Positions 45,968-55,541 of a stretch of DNA of 64,000 nt are shown here, in pieces; within the stretch, counting starts at the first letter, position 1; each line of letters begins with the position of its first letter. Location: the NCBI RefSeq assembly GCF_010500965.1, contig NZ_QVMI01000016.1, forward strand, positions 62,001 to 126,000, written 5' to 3'. The notes under the pieces are model-generated. The model ran no database searches and was not told where the DNA came from. It saw nothing but the letters and a program-made list of their open reading frames with translations. The DNA is from Bacteroides sp. 51. GTDB taxonomy: Bacteria; Bacteroidota; Bacteroidia; Bacteroidales; Bacteroidaceae. Made by a program: the position numbers and the translations under genes.

Positions 45968-48900
45968 CTATCCGATTACAAATGTGTTTCCCACTTCAAG
46001 ATCGCCATACTCTGTATTTTCACGCCATTCACTCTCTGTACATATAATGATATATTGCCGTACAGCAGGCACCAGTATAGCCCATGGTGCAGACGGACTG
46101 ATGGTTATTTCTTCTACCTTTTCCGGCATTTCCCGGTTCAGGTAGTTTGCACCATAAATATCTTTGGTTAAATGAGCCAGCTTTATTCCGTGAAGCTTCT
46201 CCACGTATTTGCTTTTTCGAATCTGGCTATATAAATCGCGCATGGAGAAAGAGTAGCCAAATACCGGCGCCTGATGCTTATCAAACCACGGTGCAATACA
46301 ATCATCAATACTTTGATGAATATCGGCGATAACAACCCCGGCCGAATATCCGGGCTGAATGGTTATGCCACAAAAAGCGGTAACTTCTTCGTATACGGGA
46401 TTAATAGCATCAACAATCACAAAAGGCGATGTGTAACATTGCAGGAAGTCCTCGACTTTACAAAGCAAGCGGTCTTCGCACAATGGCAACCGCTCATTAG
46501 GAGTATCACAAACCAAAGCCAGGGTTACTACGCCACTACGCCCCTGCTCTTTAGCATCTATCCCTGGAACACATTTCACTTTGATTATTTCCGGGAATGC
46601 CTGTAACACCATTTGCTCATAATCTTCCGGTAGTAATGCCCGGTTACGGTGGGACATCCGTTCACTGATCCGCGCTTTCATATCTACGCGACTTTCGGTA
46701 GCAACTGCATTTTGTACGGGGGTAATCTGCCGGACAGCAGCTATGGCAGGAATAATTGTTTCCTCGCCGGGCAAAGGCGTTACTTCCGCTTCTGCTACAT
46801 TTACATATATATTACGCACGGACGAACAGTTCTCCAGATTTTGATGTATAGAAACACAAATACGGAAAAGCCCGTCATCATCCAGCATTTCCTCCCCTAC
46901 AGGATGAGGAAGCTGCAATTCAACTCCACCGCTATGCATTAAATGTCCGGTATCATCACGCAACACCCCGCCAGGAGGAAACTGCACCCACTTGCTTTCT
47001 GTTTTGAAATACCAGTCGGTTACCGGAAGATGGTCGTGGTCTATTTCACGCTGCAACAGCTCCATTTCCACATACATTCGAATGATGTTTTGTCCCTCGG
47101 CACCCGAAAAAGCAATAATAAAATTCCCCTCATCAACAGGTCCTTGCAATAAAGGAAGCGGGCGGGTGGTATTGGGAGTCGTATCCGCTTCTGTCGATAA
47201 AGGATTGATATAGGAAAACGTTATGGGACAAGACTGCCCGATGGTAAAGAAGCATTCCTCCTCGGCCACATAACTCAACGACGGAACATCCATCAACGGA
47301 GCAATAGGCGGATTGGGCAAAGGACGTTCTTTACGTGAGCGGGAATTGAGCATCATCACATCGGCAAAGAGTTGACGGTAAAGCGAACTGCCAAATCCCA
47401 TTTCGGGAGAATCAAATACCAGACGATAAAACCCGGAATGAACCATTTTAAACCGGAAGTTATCCGGATCGGATAACCGCAAGGGAAGCACTCCCGGAGC
47501 ATCAAACGCTATAGAAGCCTGATTTATTAATGGTCCGTCAAATTCGGGTTTGCCATTCTGCATGTTCTGAGTCCGGAACATATAATATGTGTTATCGGGT
47601 GAGGTTGGTTTCCATCGGTCATTCTGCAAGAACTCCGTCCGTACACAGAACGACTGGTTCGATATCTCGTCTGCCCCTTTCTTATTATATGTTCTATAAT
47701 ATGCATGCAATCCTCCCTGATCTGCGGGAAGCTGCAACCAGTTAAAAGAAAAATTAATGCGGGTGATGCTCTTACACGCCATCTCATAACTACCGAAAAC
47801 CAACCAGCTACCTTTTTTGCCTTCTACTCCGAAAGGGGTAAAAGACTGTTTAGCATCCACTTCACCAAGTTCATTGTAAAGCCGAATATCCTGTACTCCC
47901 TGTACCTCAGCTTTAATGTGTACAGACTCAAAGCTGATCTTACTGGCCCACGAATAAGGAAATAACCAGGCAGTATTATTTACCAATAATCGAATGGTAA
48001 CCTTTTCTTCTCCATGAAGAGGTTCCAAAGCCGGAAAATCTTCATCCAGATGGAATTGAAAGAGAAAAGAACGCTCTTCATCCAAAAAACGTATGCGAAA
48101 ACTCTCAATCTCCCCCCAACAGGAGGATACAGTAGCTTCCAGTGAAAAGGAATCATGTAGAATTTTAGAGAGTGACTCAGCTGCACTTATGGTATCTCCA
48201 CTGTTATCAACAGCAGAAGAAACTCTGTTAATCAACAACTTAAATTCATCATAAGCGTTCGATGTCAATTTGCAGGTAATAGAAACCCGTCGGACACCTT
48301 CGCGTAATAATAGAACATTGGATTGTATCTGAAAGCCAACTGCGACAGGGGTACACAAGTTAGACTTTATATCAATTCGCGACAAAGCGGTAACATAGTT
48401 CAATACATTTTCAGGATGACGCTCTCTATTCCGTTCCAAAACAATCATATCCAGCATTTCCACCTTCATATCAGACAGAAATGTATCCGAAAAAAGTTTA
48501 TACCCCGTAGTTACATGCTGATCAACAGAAGGAAAGTAGGTTCCAGCAGGAATCAAGGTATTTGCAACAGCCGGATTCTTATCCAAAAAGAGCCATGCGG
48601 TGCCCAGAACCATTGGACGAGGAACTGCTTTCAGTATCTCCTGCAAATACAAATAAGGAAGTTGCCGCCAATGCTCATTGAACTTTCCGGCAATCATTTT
48701 ATAATTTCTGAGAAACGCCGTAATTACAGCAAGCGAGGGGTCCATCATTCCGGATGAACAAATTTCCTCCCGATACAATTGACTGTTTCTCTGCATCATT
48801 TTTATTGAGGCAAGAAGCAGGGAGAAAAACCGCCTCATCAGTCCATGCGACGTTGTATCCGATAATGTTTTCTTTTTCCCTGTATACCATATCTTCCCTA

Positions 48901-49327
48901 CTCCTTCCGGCAATTCCGGATTATACTGGGACTGGAATAATGGAAAAAAAGGAGCAATGTTGTTGCGTATCTGTCCGTTCAGGTCTTTCAGTATGACAAG
49001 CGATGAGGTGTTTATACATGCATACTCCAAACGCTTCCTCCAGTCTTCTATACGCACAATCAGTTTACAAACATAGCCTACCTTTTGTTGCTTGTTCTTT
49101 AAGTGATGGAAGGTGTCTTCAGATGTTGAAAGGCTGAAATTCTCTATCTCCGACAGAATAACCAACGGTTGATAACAGTAATAAGAAGCAAACTCATCTG
49201 ACCGATGAAGAATACGAGCCAGTAATACCGGAAAATCATCTTCCAGTACTTGCAACGGAATAACAGTAGAAGCTTTCTCCAACCGTTTTCCCCGGCTCAA
49301 TCCATCATATTCAGAAATGTTCTTCAT
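45968..49327 (-). CDS. Large baseplate J/gp6-like protein
   Basis: 1119-residue baseplate component. The C-terminal third has the baseplate J-like pattern: RMSHRNRALLPEDYEQMVLQ, then a ferredoxin-like GVVTLALVCDTPNERL, and GITIQPGYSAGVVIADIHQS. The N-terminal part is beta-rich and of the fused type found in Bacteroidetes eCIS. It corresponds to Afp11, which forms the wedge ring around the spike. The start overlaps the gp25-like gene by 17 bp, suggesting translational coupling. Confidence 0.85.
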   Translation of the reverse strand: MKNISEYDGLSRGKRLEKASTVIPLQVLEDDFPVLLARILHRSDEFASYYCYQPLVILSEIENFSLSTSEDTFHHLKNKQQKVGYVCKLIVRIEDWRKRLEYACINTSSLVILKDLNGQIRNNIAPFFPLFQSQYNPELPEGVGKIWYTGKKKTLSDTTSHGLMRRFFSLLLASIKMMQRNSQLYREEICSSGMMDPSLAVITAFLRNYKMIAGKFNEHWRQLPYLYLQEILKAVPRPMVLGTAWLFLDKNPAVANTLIPAGTYFPSVDQHVTTGYKLFSDTFLSDMKVEMLDMIVLERNRERHPENVLNYVTALSRIDIKSNLCTPVAVGFQIQSNVLLLREGVRRVSITCKLTSNAYDEFKLLINRVSSAVDNSGDTISAAESLSKILHDSFSLEATVSSCWGEIESFRIRFLDEERSFLFQFHLDEDFPALEPLHGEEKVTIRLLVNNTAWLFPYSWASKISFESVHIKAEVQGVQDIRLYNELGEVDAKQSFTPFGVEGKKGSWLVFGSYEMACKSITRINFSFNWLQLPADQGGLHAYYRTYNKKGADEISNQSFCVRTEFLQNDRWKPTSPDNTYYMFRTQNMQNGKPEFDGPLINQASIAFDAPGVLPLRLSDPDNFRFKMVHSGFYRLVFDSPEMGFGSSLYRQLFADVMMLNSRSRKERPLPNPPIAPLMDVPSLSYVAEEECFFTIGQSCPITFSYINPLSTEADTTPNTTRPLPLLQGPVDEGNFIIAFSGAEGQNIIRMYVEMELLQREIDHDHLPVTDWYFKTESKWVQFPPGGVLRDDTGHLMHSGGVELQLPHPVGEEMLDDDGLFRICVSIHQNLENCSSVRNIYVNVAEAEVTPLPGEETIIPAIAAVRQITPVQNAVATESRVDMKARISERMSHRNRALLPEDYEQMVLQAFPEIIKVKCVPGIDAKEQGRSGVVTLALVCDTPNERLPLCEDRLLCKVEDFLQCYTSPFVIVDAINPVYEEVTAFCGITIQPGYSAGVVIADIHQSIDDCIAPWFDKHQAPVFGYSFSMRDLYSQIRKSKYVEKLHGIKLAHLTKDIYGANYLNREMPEKVEEITISPSAPWAILVPAVRQYIIICTESEWRENTEYGDLEVGNTFVIG

Positions 49328-49715
49328 AATAATAAGGATATACCATATTACTTCGCGTATTGGTCATCCGAATCGTATATTCAAGCGTAATCTGTAAAAT
49401 ACCGTTTGGTTCTTCACTGGTGTCAAGCAATACATCGTCGAGAGTAATTCGTGGCTCAAAATACAACACAGCTTTCCGAATGGTTTCAATAAGTTGTGTC
49501 CGGGCTGTCAGATCCATATTATGGAATACCAGTTCATAGATATTACAGCCAAATTCCGGACGCATAATCCGTTCGCCGGTACGGGTGGATAACAGGATAT
49601 ATAGGCTTTGCCGGATATCTTCCTCTGCCGAAACCATTTCCGTTGGGGTAATCCCGCCATTGAATTCCGGAGGGAAAGCCCAGCCTTGCCCTAGAAATGT
49701 TTTATCCTTATCCAT
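49311..49715 (-). CDS. gp25/GPW-like baseplate protein
   Basis: 135-residue baseplate lysozyme-fold protein (T4 gp25, Afp9) that nucleates sheath on the baseplate. Conserved are FLGQGWAFPPEF, the EDIRQSLYILLSTRTGERIMRPEFGCN motif in two parts (ILLSTRTGERIMRPEFGC) and FEPRITLDDV. The frame stays open up to 49868, but that extension overlaps the PAAR gene. ATG 49715 (MDKDKTFLG) gives the normal length and lies 5 bp after the PAAR stop codon. Confidence 0.93.
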   Translation of the reverse strand: MDKDKTFLGQGWAFPPEFNGGITPTEMVSAEEDIRQSLYILLSTRTGERIMRPEFGCNIYELVFHNMDLTARTQLIETIRKAVLYFEPRITLDDVLLDTSEEPNGILQITLEYTIRMTNTRSNMVYPYYYEEHF

Positions 49716-49720
49716 AAGAA

Positions 49721-50023
49721 CTATCCTCCGATCATTACCGTTGGACACCCTAATACGATTGATCCGCCGTGCGCTGTTGTATCGCCCATCCGGGCGGCAG
49801 GTTTTCCACAGATCATAACAGTGGAAGAACCCTTTACGATTGAGTCCAGTGGTCCTACACAAACACAACTGTCGCCCATTACGGCGGCAGGCATTTTACC
49901 TATTAGTACGGTCGGTGCACCCGGTCCCACAATCGGCCCACCTACATGAGGTATTGGGGAAGGAAAAGCCGGTGTCTGCATCGGACACGTATGCATATCT
50001 GTTAATCTTGCTGCTGGAGGCAT
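49721..50023 (-). CDS. PAAR tip protein
   Basis: 100-residue PAAR protein that caps the spike. Starts MPPAARLTDMHTCPMQ, with PHVGGPIVGPG, then a second repeat VLIGKMPAAVMGD and a third PAARMGDTTAHGG. Histidine and cysteine residues form the metal site at the tip. It has no C-terminal toxin extension, so the tip itself does not carry an effector. Lies 40 bp after the spike gene. Confidence 0.95.
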   Translation of the reverse strand: MPPAARLTDMHTCPMQTPAFPSPIPHVGGPIVGPGAPTVLIGKMPAAVMGDSCVCVGPLDSIVKGSSTVMICGKPAARMGDTTAHGGSIVLGCPTVMIGG

Positions 50024-50063
50024 AAATTCAATTTACTATTAGTCAATTTACTATTTACAATTC

Positions 50064-51857
50064 TCAATTAATCATAACCATGGCACCTTTAACGGTGGTT
50101 TGTCCGGAGGCAGAGAGTTCAGCAGTGGCACTGCCTTTTACCGAGGCTCCCATCTGAGCTTTGAGGTTTACGTTCAACCCTTCTACGGCAACATCTTGTT
50201 TGGCTTTGATAGTTGCTTTGCTCGTTGCGTCGAGGGTAATGTTACCTTTGGCGGTAAGCACAATATCTTTTGCGGATTCCAGTTTGATACCACTATCATT
50301 CAGGACTAATTTATTGTTATTCTGATCTTTCAGGGTAATACCTTTACCATCGTCACTGATTACGATAGAGTTTTCTCCGGGTGTAGTGATGGTGATAATC
50401 TTCTTCTCATCATCCAATTCTACGGTTAATTTCTCAGGGGTAACAATGGCACGTTTATAGTTATTATCATCTAAAGTGTATGGAGGCATACGTTTGCTAC
50501 TATACAAGCTGCCTAGGATAATTGCCTGATTCGGATCATTATTCAGGAACCCCAAGATCACTTCATCGCCCACGGAAGGCATAAAGAAACCACCCGTTTT
50601 ATTCGATGCAGTGAATTGTATTAACCGTGCCCACACCGTATCCTTGCTAATATTTAACAGAGGAATCTTCACCTGAATACGTCCCAATGAATCAGGGTCT
50701 TCTGTCAGTTTGGAAACCACGCCAATGTGTAATCCTTCGATACCAGGCAGGAAGCCCGAAGCAGCAGGTGCAACCACATCCGGCTGTTGGGTGATATGCA
50801 TGGGAGAGATTCCCATCCCTACTTCCGTTACCCACACACCTTCTTTCATTGTATGGGTAACCGAACCCGCATATGCTTTTCCGTTAAAGCGAGTACCCAG
50901 TCCCGCCAGTTCTATAATACAGCCGGCTACAGCTTTAGCATCGCCGCGGAAAGAGAATGTTCCTTTATAGCGTGCAAGTCCGGCTTTCAATAAAGTTGCA
51001 TCTGCCCACGATTTCAGCATACCGCTATCCGAATAGGCATCCGTCTGGAGAATAATCTTATCTGTACCGACGGAATCGGACATTTGCGATACACTCATGT
51101 TACCCTGCTGGTTCAATGATGCCGGAGAAGAGCTTGCAACCACTACTTTCTGTTGTGTGGAGTCCCAACCAATACTCTCTACGGAAGTAAACTGATCTTC
51201 TGCATAAAGTTCACCATCAAATGATATCAGGTCAGTACCATAGCTTATTTTCATAGCAGGGCTAGCCGAAATCTCAGGAGCTTTAACTGTTACTTTGCTT
51301 CCATCGGTAATAACAACCAATCCACAAGCATCTGCACGCGACAATGCAAAGTCCCAGTCCGTACTGTAATATTGTAGAAGCTGGGTATGCGTTGTCGGGG
51401 TATCTCCTACTGTGGGCGACAATCCGGCTTCACTTAGCACGGTTGTTATGGCTTGTTTATCTGTCTTCTTTTCGAACAACCGGTTCTTCCGCCCAACAGT
51501 GGCACGAATAGCGGTATTTCTACATTCAACAATGAGTAGTGGAGAGGAATCGGCTGTTTTCGAAATCTGTACTTTATGGGCAACAACTATCCCCTGAAAT
51601 ACCTGTTTATTCTGACTTTCATATCCTAGTTCTATTTTAATTTCCTGCCCGGGCTTGAAGTCATCCGATGCACTTTCAGGTATATCAGCCTTCGGCATAT
51701 CGCCTGCAAAGATCTTTAGTATAGCACTACCTATCCGGTTCACTTCATGATGAACTATTATCGACTTGAACTTAAGCAAATCAGATACTTTCTTTCCATT
51801 ACTAAATACCGCGAATGTTACTACTTTTCCGGTATTCGTGTTAGGACTATCTGCCAT
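50064..51857 (-). CDS. VgrG/gp5-like spike protein
   Basis: 597-residue central spike (Afp8-like). The gp27-like N-terminal half (HHEVNRIGSAILKIFAGDMP, AITTVLSEAGL) is followed by an OB-fold (GLHIGVVSKLTEDPDSLGRI, IILGSLYSSKRMPPY). The C-terminus forms a beta-helix of short repeats (KNKLVLNDSGIKL, VLTAKGNITLDATSKATI). Ends GQTTVKGAMVMIN without an extra toxin domain. Next genes are the LysM protein upstream and PAAR downstream. Confidence 0.92.
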   Translation of the reverse strand: MADSPNTNTGKVVTFAVFSNGKKVSDLLKFKSIIVHHEVNRIGSAILKIFAGDMPKADIPESASDDFKPGQEIKIELGYESQNKQVFQGIVVAHKVQISKTADSSPLLIVECRNTAIRATVGRKNRLFEKKTDKQAITTVLSEAGLSPTVGDTPTTHTQLLQYYSTDWDFALSRADACGLVVITDGSKVTVKAPEISASPAMKISYGTDLISFDGELYAEDQFTSVESIGWDSTQQKVVVASSSPASLNQQGNMSVSQMSDSVGTDKIILQTDAYSDSGMLKSWADATLLKAGLARYKGTFSFRGDAKAVAGCIIELAGLGTRFNGKAYAGSVTHTMKEGVWVTEVGMGISPMHITQQPDVVAPAASGFLPGIEGLHIGVVSKLTEDPDSLGRIQVKIPLLNISKDTVWARLIQFTASNKTGGFFMPSVGDEVILGFLNNDPNQAIILGSLYSSKRMPPYTLDDNNYKRAIVTPEKLTVELDDEKKIITITTPGENSIVISDDGKGITLKDQNNNKLVLNDSGIKLESAKDIVLTAKGNITLDATSKATIKAKQDVAVEGLNVNLKAQMGASVKGSATAELSASGQTTVKGAMVMIN

Positions 51858-51933
51858 CTTTATTAATTTTGAATTTAAAATTTCTAATTATGATTGCGAT
51901 TATGGTTCTGCATAGTTAATTCATAATTTCAAA

Positions 51934-52599
51934 TTATGCATTAGCCAATGGAGGGAAGAGCAAACGGGTACCGGGTGCTATATCTCTGATTCCGGTCAAT
52001 CCATTAATCCGGGCTACCTCCATGCAGTAGGCTGCACTATTATACACTTCTTTGCATAGCCAGGGAAGCGTATCTCCTGCCTTTACGGTTATAATGTGCG
52101 ATAAATCCGGTGAATTACTATTCTCCTCTCGCTTCTGGGTTTTTGGAGTTTTATAGGCTATGATATTGAGCGTAACCTCCGCACGTAAGGGCATTCCTGC
52201 AGGTGAAAACAGTTTATATTCCACTTCAAGGTCCTTCACCCTTCCCCGAAAGTCCAATACCCCCCAGGTTACTTTTACATAAGGCGTTTCATGAGCTTTC
52301 CCAACATATTTGTATACTGTAGCTTCAAGTTGTTTGATCATGCCTTGCAGGTTCTTTCCTCCTGTTCGTGGCACTACACCTGTAGTATCCAGCACAAATT
52401 TCAGATTCAGCGTTCCGTCATTATAGCCTTGATAGGTCGGAGCGTTCACTCCGTTCATGTCTTCTACATTATGATAACTTACAGACTGTTTTCTTCCGTA
52501 TGTCGTAGGGTTAATCATGGCGGTAAACTTCTTGTTCGTCGGTATAGTACATTCGCCATCCTCATAACCTATGATAGTTAATTTCTCTAACGCACCCAT
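51934..52599 (-). CDS. LysM-containing baseplate hub/tail protein
   Basis: 221 residues, like Afp7/gp53. The N-terminal beta region (FTAMINPTTYGRKQSVSYHN) has the tail-protein fold. The C-terminal LysM repeat (HIITVKAGDTLPWLCKEVYN, then PGTRLLFPPL) covers about residues 165-218. It probably joins tube and spike. A 76-bp AT-rich gap with weak inverted repeats separates it from the spike gene. Confidence 0.9.
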   Translation of the reverse strand: MGALEKLTIIGYEDGECTIPTNKKFTAMINPTTYGRKQSVSYHNVEDMNGVNAPTYQGYNDGTLNLKFVLDTTGVVPRTGGKNLQGMIKQLEATVYKYVGKAHETPYVKVTWGVLDFRGRVKDLEVEYKLFSPAGMPLRAEVTLNIIAYKTPKTQKREENSNSPDLSHIITVKAGDTLPWLCKEVYNSAAYCMEVARINGLTGIRDIAPGTRLLFPPLANA

Positions 52600-52605
52600 A
52601 CGCTA

Positions 52606-52773
52606 TCACCTGTTTTTACCTCGTTTAGCATCACGAGGCCAGGACTCTTCATCCTGTAGTTCTACTTTCACCTGCTCTTTTATCCGACGTATCAGATTTT
52701 CATCCACAGGAACTTGCTTAACGCTTTTTTCCACTGTGGTTTTTACTATTATTTCTTTAACGACTATAGCCAT
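52606..52773 (-). CDS. DUF5908-like small protein
   Basis: A 55-codon gene missed by length filters: ATG at 52771-52773, stop at 52606-52608, sequence MAIVVKEIIVKTTVEKS at the start and DEESWPRDAKRGKNR at the end. Size, N-terminal strand pattern and place between tube and LysM genes match DUF5908 proteins of Bacteroidetes eCIS. It lies 6 bp from each neighbour, so it must be translated with them. Role unknown. Confidence 0.85.
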   Translation of the reverse strand: MAIVVKEIIVKTTVEKSVKQVPVDENLIRRIKEQVKVELQDEESWPRDAKRGKNR

Positions 52774-52779
52774 GGGGAT

Positions 52780-53235
52780 TTATAATTTTCGTTCAATCGT
52801 ATTAAAAGCAAATTCAATACTCTCAATAGCCAGTTCATTTTTTTTGGAATCAAACTTCTCCAATTCCCATTTCACCGGATATAGATTTGTCAGATACCAC
52901 CCGGCGATCTTGTCTCCCTTATGATCCAAAAGCGAAACAAATGCGCTGGCGGTTTCAATCGGTTTTGTAAAATCACCTTCCAGTACATCTCTTACCCAAC
53001 GGGCTAATGGGCTTTCTTTCAGCGAGTACAACGCACGCTTACAAACCAGGTTCCCATGTTTCCTCCGTTTGGGAAGCTGATGCTTGAACCGGGATTCTCC
53101 CCCTTCTTCCACTTCCTCTACCTCCATAGATTCCGAAAGACCGGAGATTTCTTTAAAGGCCATATCAAAAACACCGGAGGCTTTACTAAACTCTATCTTA
53201 AAATAGAATGATACGGGTGGGTTCCATTGTGCCAT
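52780..53235 (-). CDS. Tail tube protein, second paralogue
   Basis: 151-residue gp19/Hcp-like tube protein (Afp5-like). Motifs: PPVSFYFKIEFSK, FKEISGLSESMEVEEVEEGG, KHGNLVCKRAL and ASAFVSLLDHKGDKIAGWYL. More divergent from phage tubes than the first copy and with the SMEVEE loop typical of the hub-proximal tube ring. It starts 6 bp before the DUF5908 gene. Confidence 0.93.
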   Translation of the reverse strand: MAQWNPPVSFYFKIEFSKASGVFDMAFKEISGLSESMEVEEVEEGGESRFKHQLPKRRKHGNLVCKRALYSLKESPLARWVRDVLEGDFTKPIETASAFVSLLDHKGDKIAGWYLTNLYPVKWELEKFDSKKNELAIESIEFAFNTIERKL

Positions 53236-53247
53236 ATTTACAATTTA

Positions 53248-53381
53248 ACGATTTACAATTTATGATTGGAATTACTTGTTTGTTTACGACTTTTCATCTA
53301 CGCTTTACGATTGAAATAACCTTATCTATTGTAACTTAAAAGAACATAACTTAGTTATTCCAATCGTAAATTGTAAATCGT
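53248..53381. repeat. 29-bp imperfect inverted repeat between the two tube genes
   Basis: Arms 53248-53276 and 53353-53381, beginning ACGATTTACAATTTA, pair with two mismatches. A partial third copy (TTTACGATTGAAATAAC) lies in the loop near 53304. The hairpin fills the 160-bp gap between major and minor tube genes in the operon transcript. Confidence 0.85.
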
Positions 53382-53395
53382 CTAATCGTAAATTC

Positions 53396-53848
53396 TTATC
53401 CGTTCTCTATTGTTACCCCTTCATGTGCAAGGTCGAGTTGTTCAACAGCCGGATCATTACCGTCGGATTTCAGGCTTACCCCTGTTATTTTGGTTGGCCA
53501 TGCATTGGCTAGTTTCCAAACCATTGTAGGGTTACCTTCTTCGTCCAGCAAGCTGATCGTAACCGCTCTTCTTTTGATAGTGTTCAATTTGATTTCATTG
53601 AACCAGTCAAAGAATTTATTATCCGATTTAAACACACCCTTTTTCAGGCTAACATTACTTGACTTCTTTAGTCCCGGCATCTTGATTGTTGAAAAAGCAG
53701 GGCTATTCCCATGCCTGTATTCAATAACCTGTGCTTCGAGATCCAACCCTGAGACTTCTTTAAAAGACATCTCACCTAAGTCCTCGACTTCTACTTTAAA
53801 ATAAAACGCGGGCAAAGGCCATACATTATCTTGTGCTTCTCCAGCCAT
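53396..53848 (-). CDS. Tail tube protein, first paralogue (probable main tube)
   Basis: 150-residue gp19-like tube protein (Afp1-like). Motifs: PAFYFKVEVEDLGEMSFKEV, VIEYRHGNSPAFSTIKMPG, KKGVFKSDNKFFDWFNEI and WKLANAWPTKITGVSLKSDG. This is the canonical eCIS inner tube pattern. It follows the sheath gene, as is usual for sheath-tube pairs. Confidence 0.95.
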   Translation of the reverse strand: MAGEAQDNVWPLPAFYFKVEVEDLGEMSFKEVSGLDLEAQVIEYRHGNSPAFSTIKMPGLKKSSNVSLKKGVFKSDNKFFDWFNEIKLNTIKRRAVTISLLDEEGNPTMVWKLANAWPTKITGVSLKSDGNDPAVEQLDLAHEGVTIENG

Positions 53849-54004
53849 AATATTTAAATTTTGAATTTATAATCTTGAATTTATTTAAGTTCACCACAGA
53901 GTTTCACAGAGTTCTTATTATTCTGTAAACCAATATCCAATACTAGCTAAACCTTACAACACTCCTATTGCGCAGCGCGGCTGGCCGCCACTGGCCGTCG
54001 TGCC

Positions 54005-55495
54005 TCACGACTTCTGCATTTGTTGTTGGAAGGTGATTTCGATGAACTCGGCAGGTCTTGTGATGGCTACAAGAACGGTTATGCGTAAGATACCTTCGAG
54101 TATATCTTCCGGCGTCATCGTCTCTCCCAATCCTACATGTACGCTGAATGCGTCATCTGGGGTAGATCCTGCCAGACCGCCGCGTTTCCATACACCATTC
54201 AGGAAGTTTTGTATCATGCTTTTGATATTGACCCATGTACCTGCTACGTTCGGATCAAAGACATATGCCCGTGTAGCGTTCTTCACAGATTCTTCCAGCA
54301 TGATCATGGTGCGGCGTACGTTTATATATCGCCAGTCGAGAGAGTTTCCGTCTAGTGTACGGGCACCCCACACTTTGATACCTTCGCCTACAAACGAGCG
54401 GATTGCATTTACAGCTTTCCCCGATAGGGGTACGTTCAAGTCTTCCTGATCATCGGATGTGATGTTCACTGCCGGAGAAATGACAGAGTTCACCGATACA
54501 TTTGCCGGTGCCTTCCATACGCCTTTCGTATTATCTACCATTGTATAGATACCCGCCATAGCGGCCGATGGAGGTAACTGGTTCAATAGTCGTTTCGCCT
54601 CTTTGAGCAACGCCACATATGTTGGACATATTACAGCCAATGTTTTGTGAAGTGTACTCTTTCCAACTTCATCCAGTGATTCATCGGTAATCTTTTCGAT
54701 TTCTTCCTTCACAAGCGCCTGTTTCGTTTCATCATAGAGCTTCAGATCTTCTTCCAACAGAGCCTTCAGCGCTTCCTTGTCAAAGTTCAGATACGATAAA
54801 TCCCGATCCTGGACAATAGATGTATTCAACCAGGGATAATAAACTACTCCGAAGTCCAGGAACTCCGCACCAATCTTTTCGCGGAATGTATTCACTACAT
54901 CACCGCCATCCCTGCGATCTTTATAACCATCAAAAACATCGAGGATAGCTACACGATTGCGCATCTTATATCCACAATGGCTCAATATGGCCGTCTGTAC
55001 GCTATAGCACAAATCCACATCGGGGATGTTCACCGATTCCGGCGCCAATACCATAGTGGGTTCCTGTTCTTTCAGCAAGGTTTCTACGCCTGCTTTCAAT
55101 GCATCCGGACTGATACTATCTGCCGTATAATCACCTACGGAAACAATATAGCATGGTCCGCCGCCGTTAGCAAAAAACATCAGCATCTGATAGTAAAGTG
55201 TAAACTTCACATTGGTCTGTCCCACTACGACCTTCTTGTCACCGGCAATAATTGCCTGTTGTCCCTCTTCAGCATCCGTTATGCCAAATTGGGGGATGGG
55301 AGCACCACCAAAGAAAGAGTGAAACTCTGCCATCGAGGTCAACCGGAAAGGTTTATTCAACAGCGACTCATTTCCGTTCAGGGCTTTTTCGGTATAACCG
55401 ATAAAAGCGGGCACAGCAGTAGCCACTTCCACCGCGGAATTGGGGAAAGCGCTTTTTTCCACGATGTACACACCCGGAGTTTTCATTGTTGCCAT
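54005..55495 (-). CDS. Contractile tail sheath protein
   Basis: 496 residues from the start used (MATMKTPGVYIVEK, ATG 55495; two codons further up are also open). N-terminal VATAVPAFIGYTE and the C-terminal handshake ILEGILRITVLVAITRPAEFIEITFQQQ match phage-tail sheaths. Single sheath gene only, whereas Afp and PVC have several. The middle (RDRDLSYLNF to LDGNSLDWRYIN) holds the protease-resistant domain. Confidence 0.95.
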   Translation of the reverse strand: MATMKTPGVYIVEKSAFPNSAVEVATAVPAFIGYTEKALNGNESLLNKPFRLTSMAEFHSFFGGAPIPQFGITDAEEGQQAIIAGDKKVVVGQTNVKFTLYYQMLMFFANGGGPCYIVSVGDYTADSISPDALKAGVETLLKEQEPTMVLAPESVNIPDVDLCYSVQTAILSHCGYKMRNRVAILDVFDGYKDRRDGGDVVNTFREKIGAEFLDFGVVYYPWLNTSIVQDRDLSYLNFDKEALKALLEEDLKLYDETKQALVKEEIEKITDESLDEVGKSTLHKTLAVICPTYVALLKEAKRLLNQLPPSAAMAGIYTMVDNTKGVWKAPANVSVNSVISPAVNITSDDQEDLNVPLSGKAVNAIRSFVGEGIKVWGARTLDGNSLDWRYINVRRTMIMLEESVKNATRAYVFDPNVAGTWVNIKSMIQNFLNGVWKRGGLAGSTPDDAFSVHVGLGETMTPEDILEGILRITVLVAITRPAEFIEITFQQQMQKS

Positions 55496-55541
55496 AAGCA
55501 ATTGTAGATTTTAGAATTAATATTGAGGTTAATTAAAAGAT

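Noticed and set aside
49716-49868. Longer N-terminus for the gp25-like protein
   Set aside because: It would overlap the PAAR coding region in another frame and lies outside the family's normal length.
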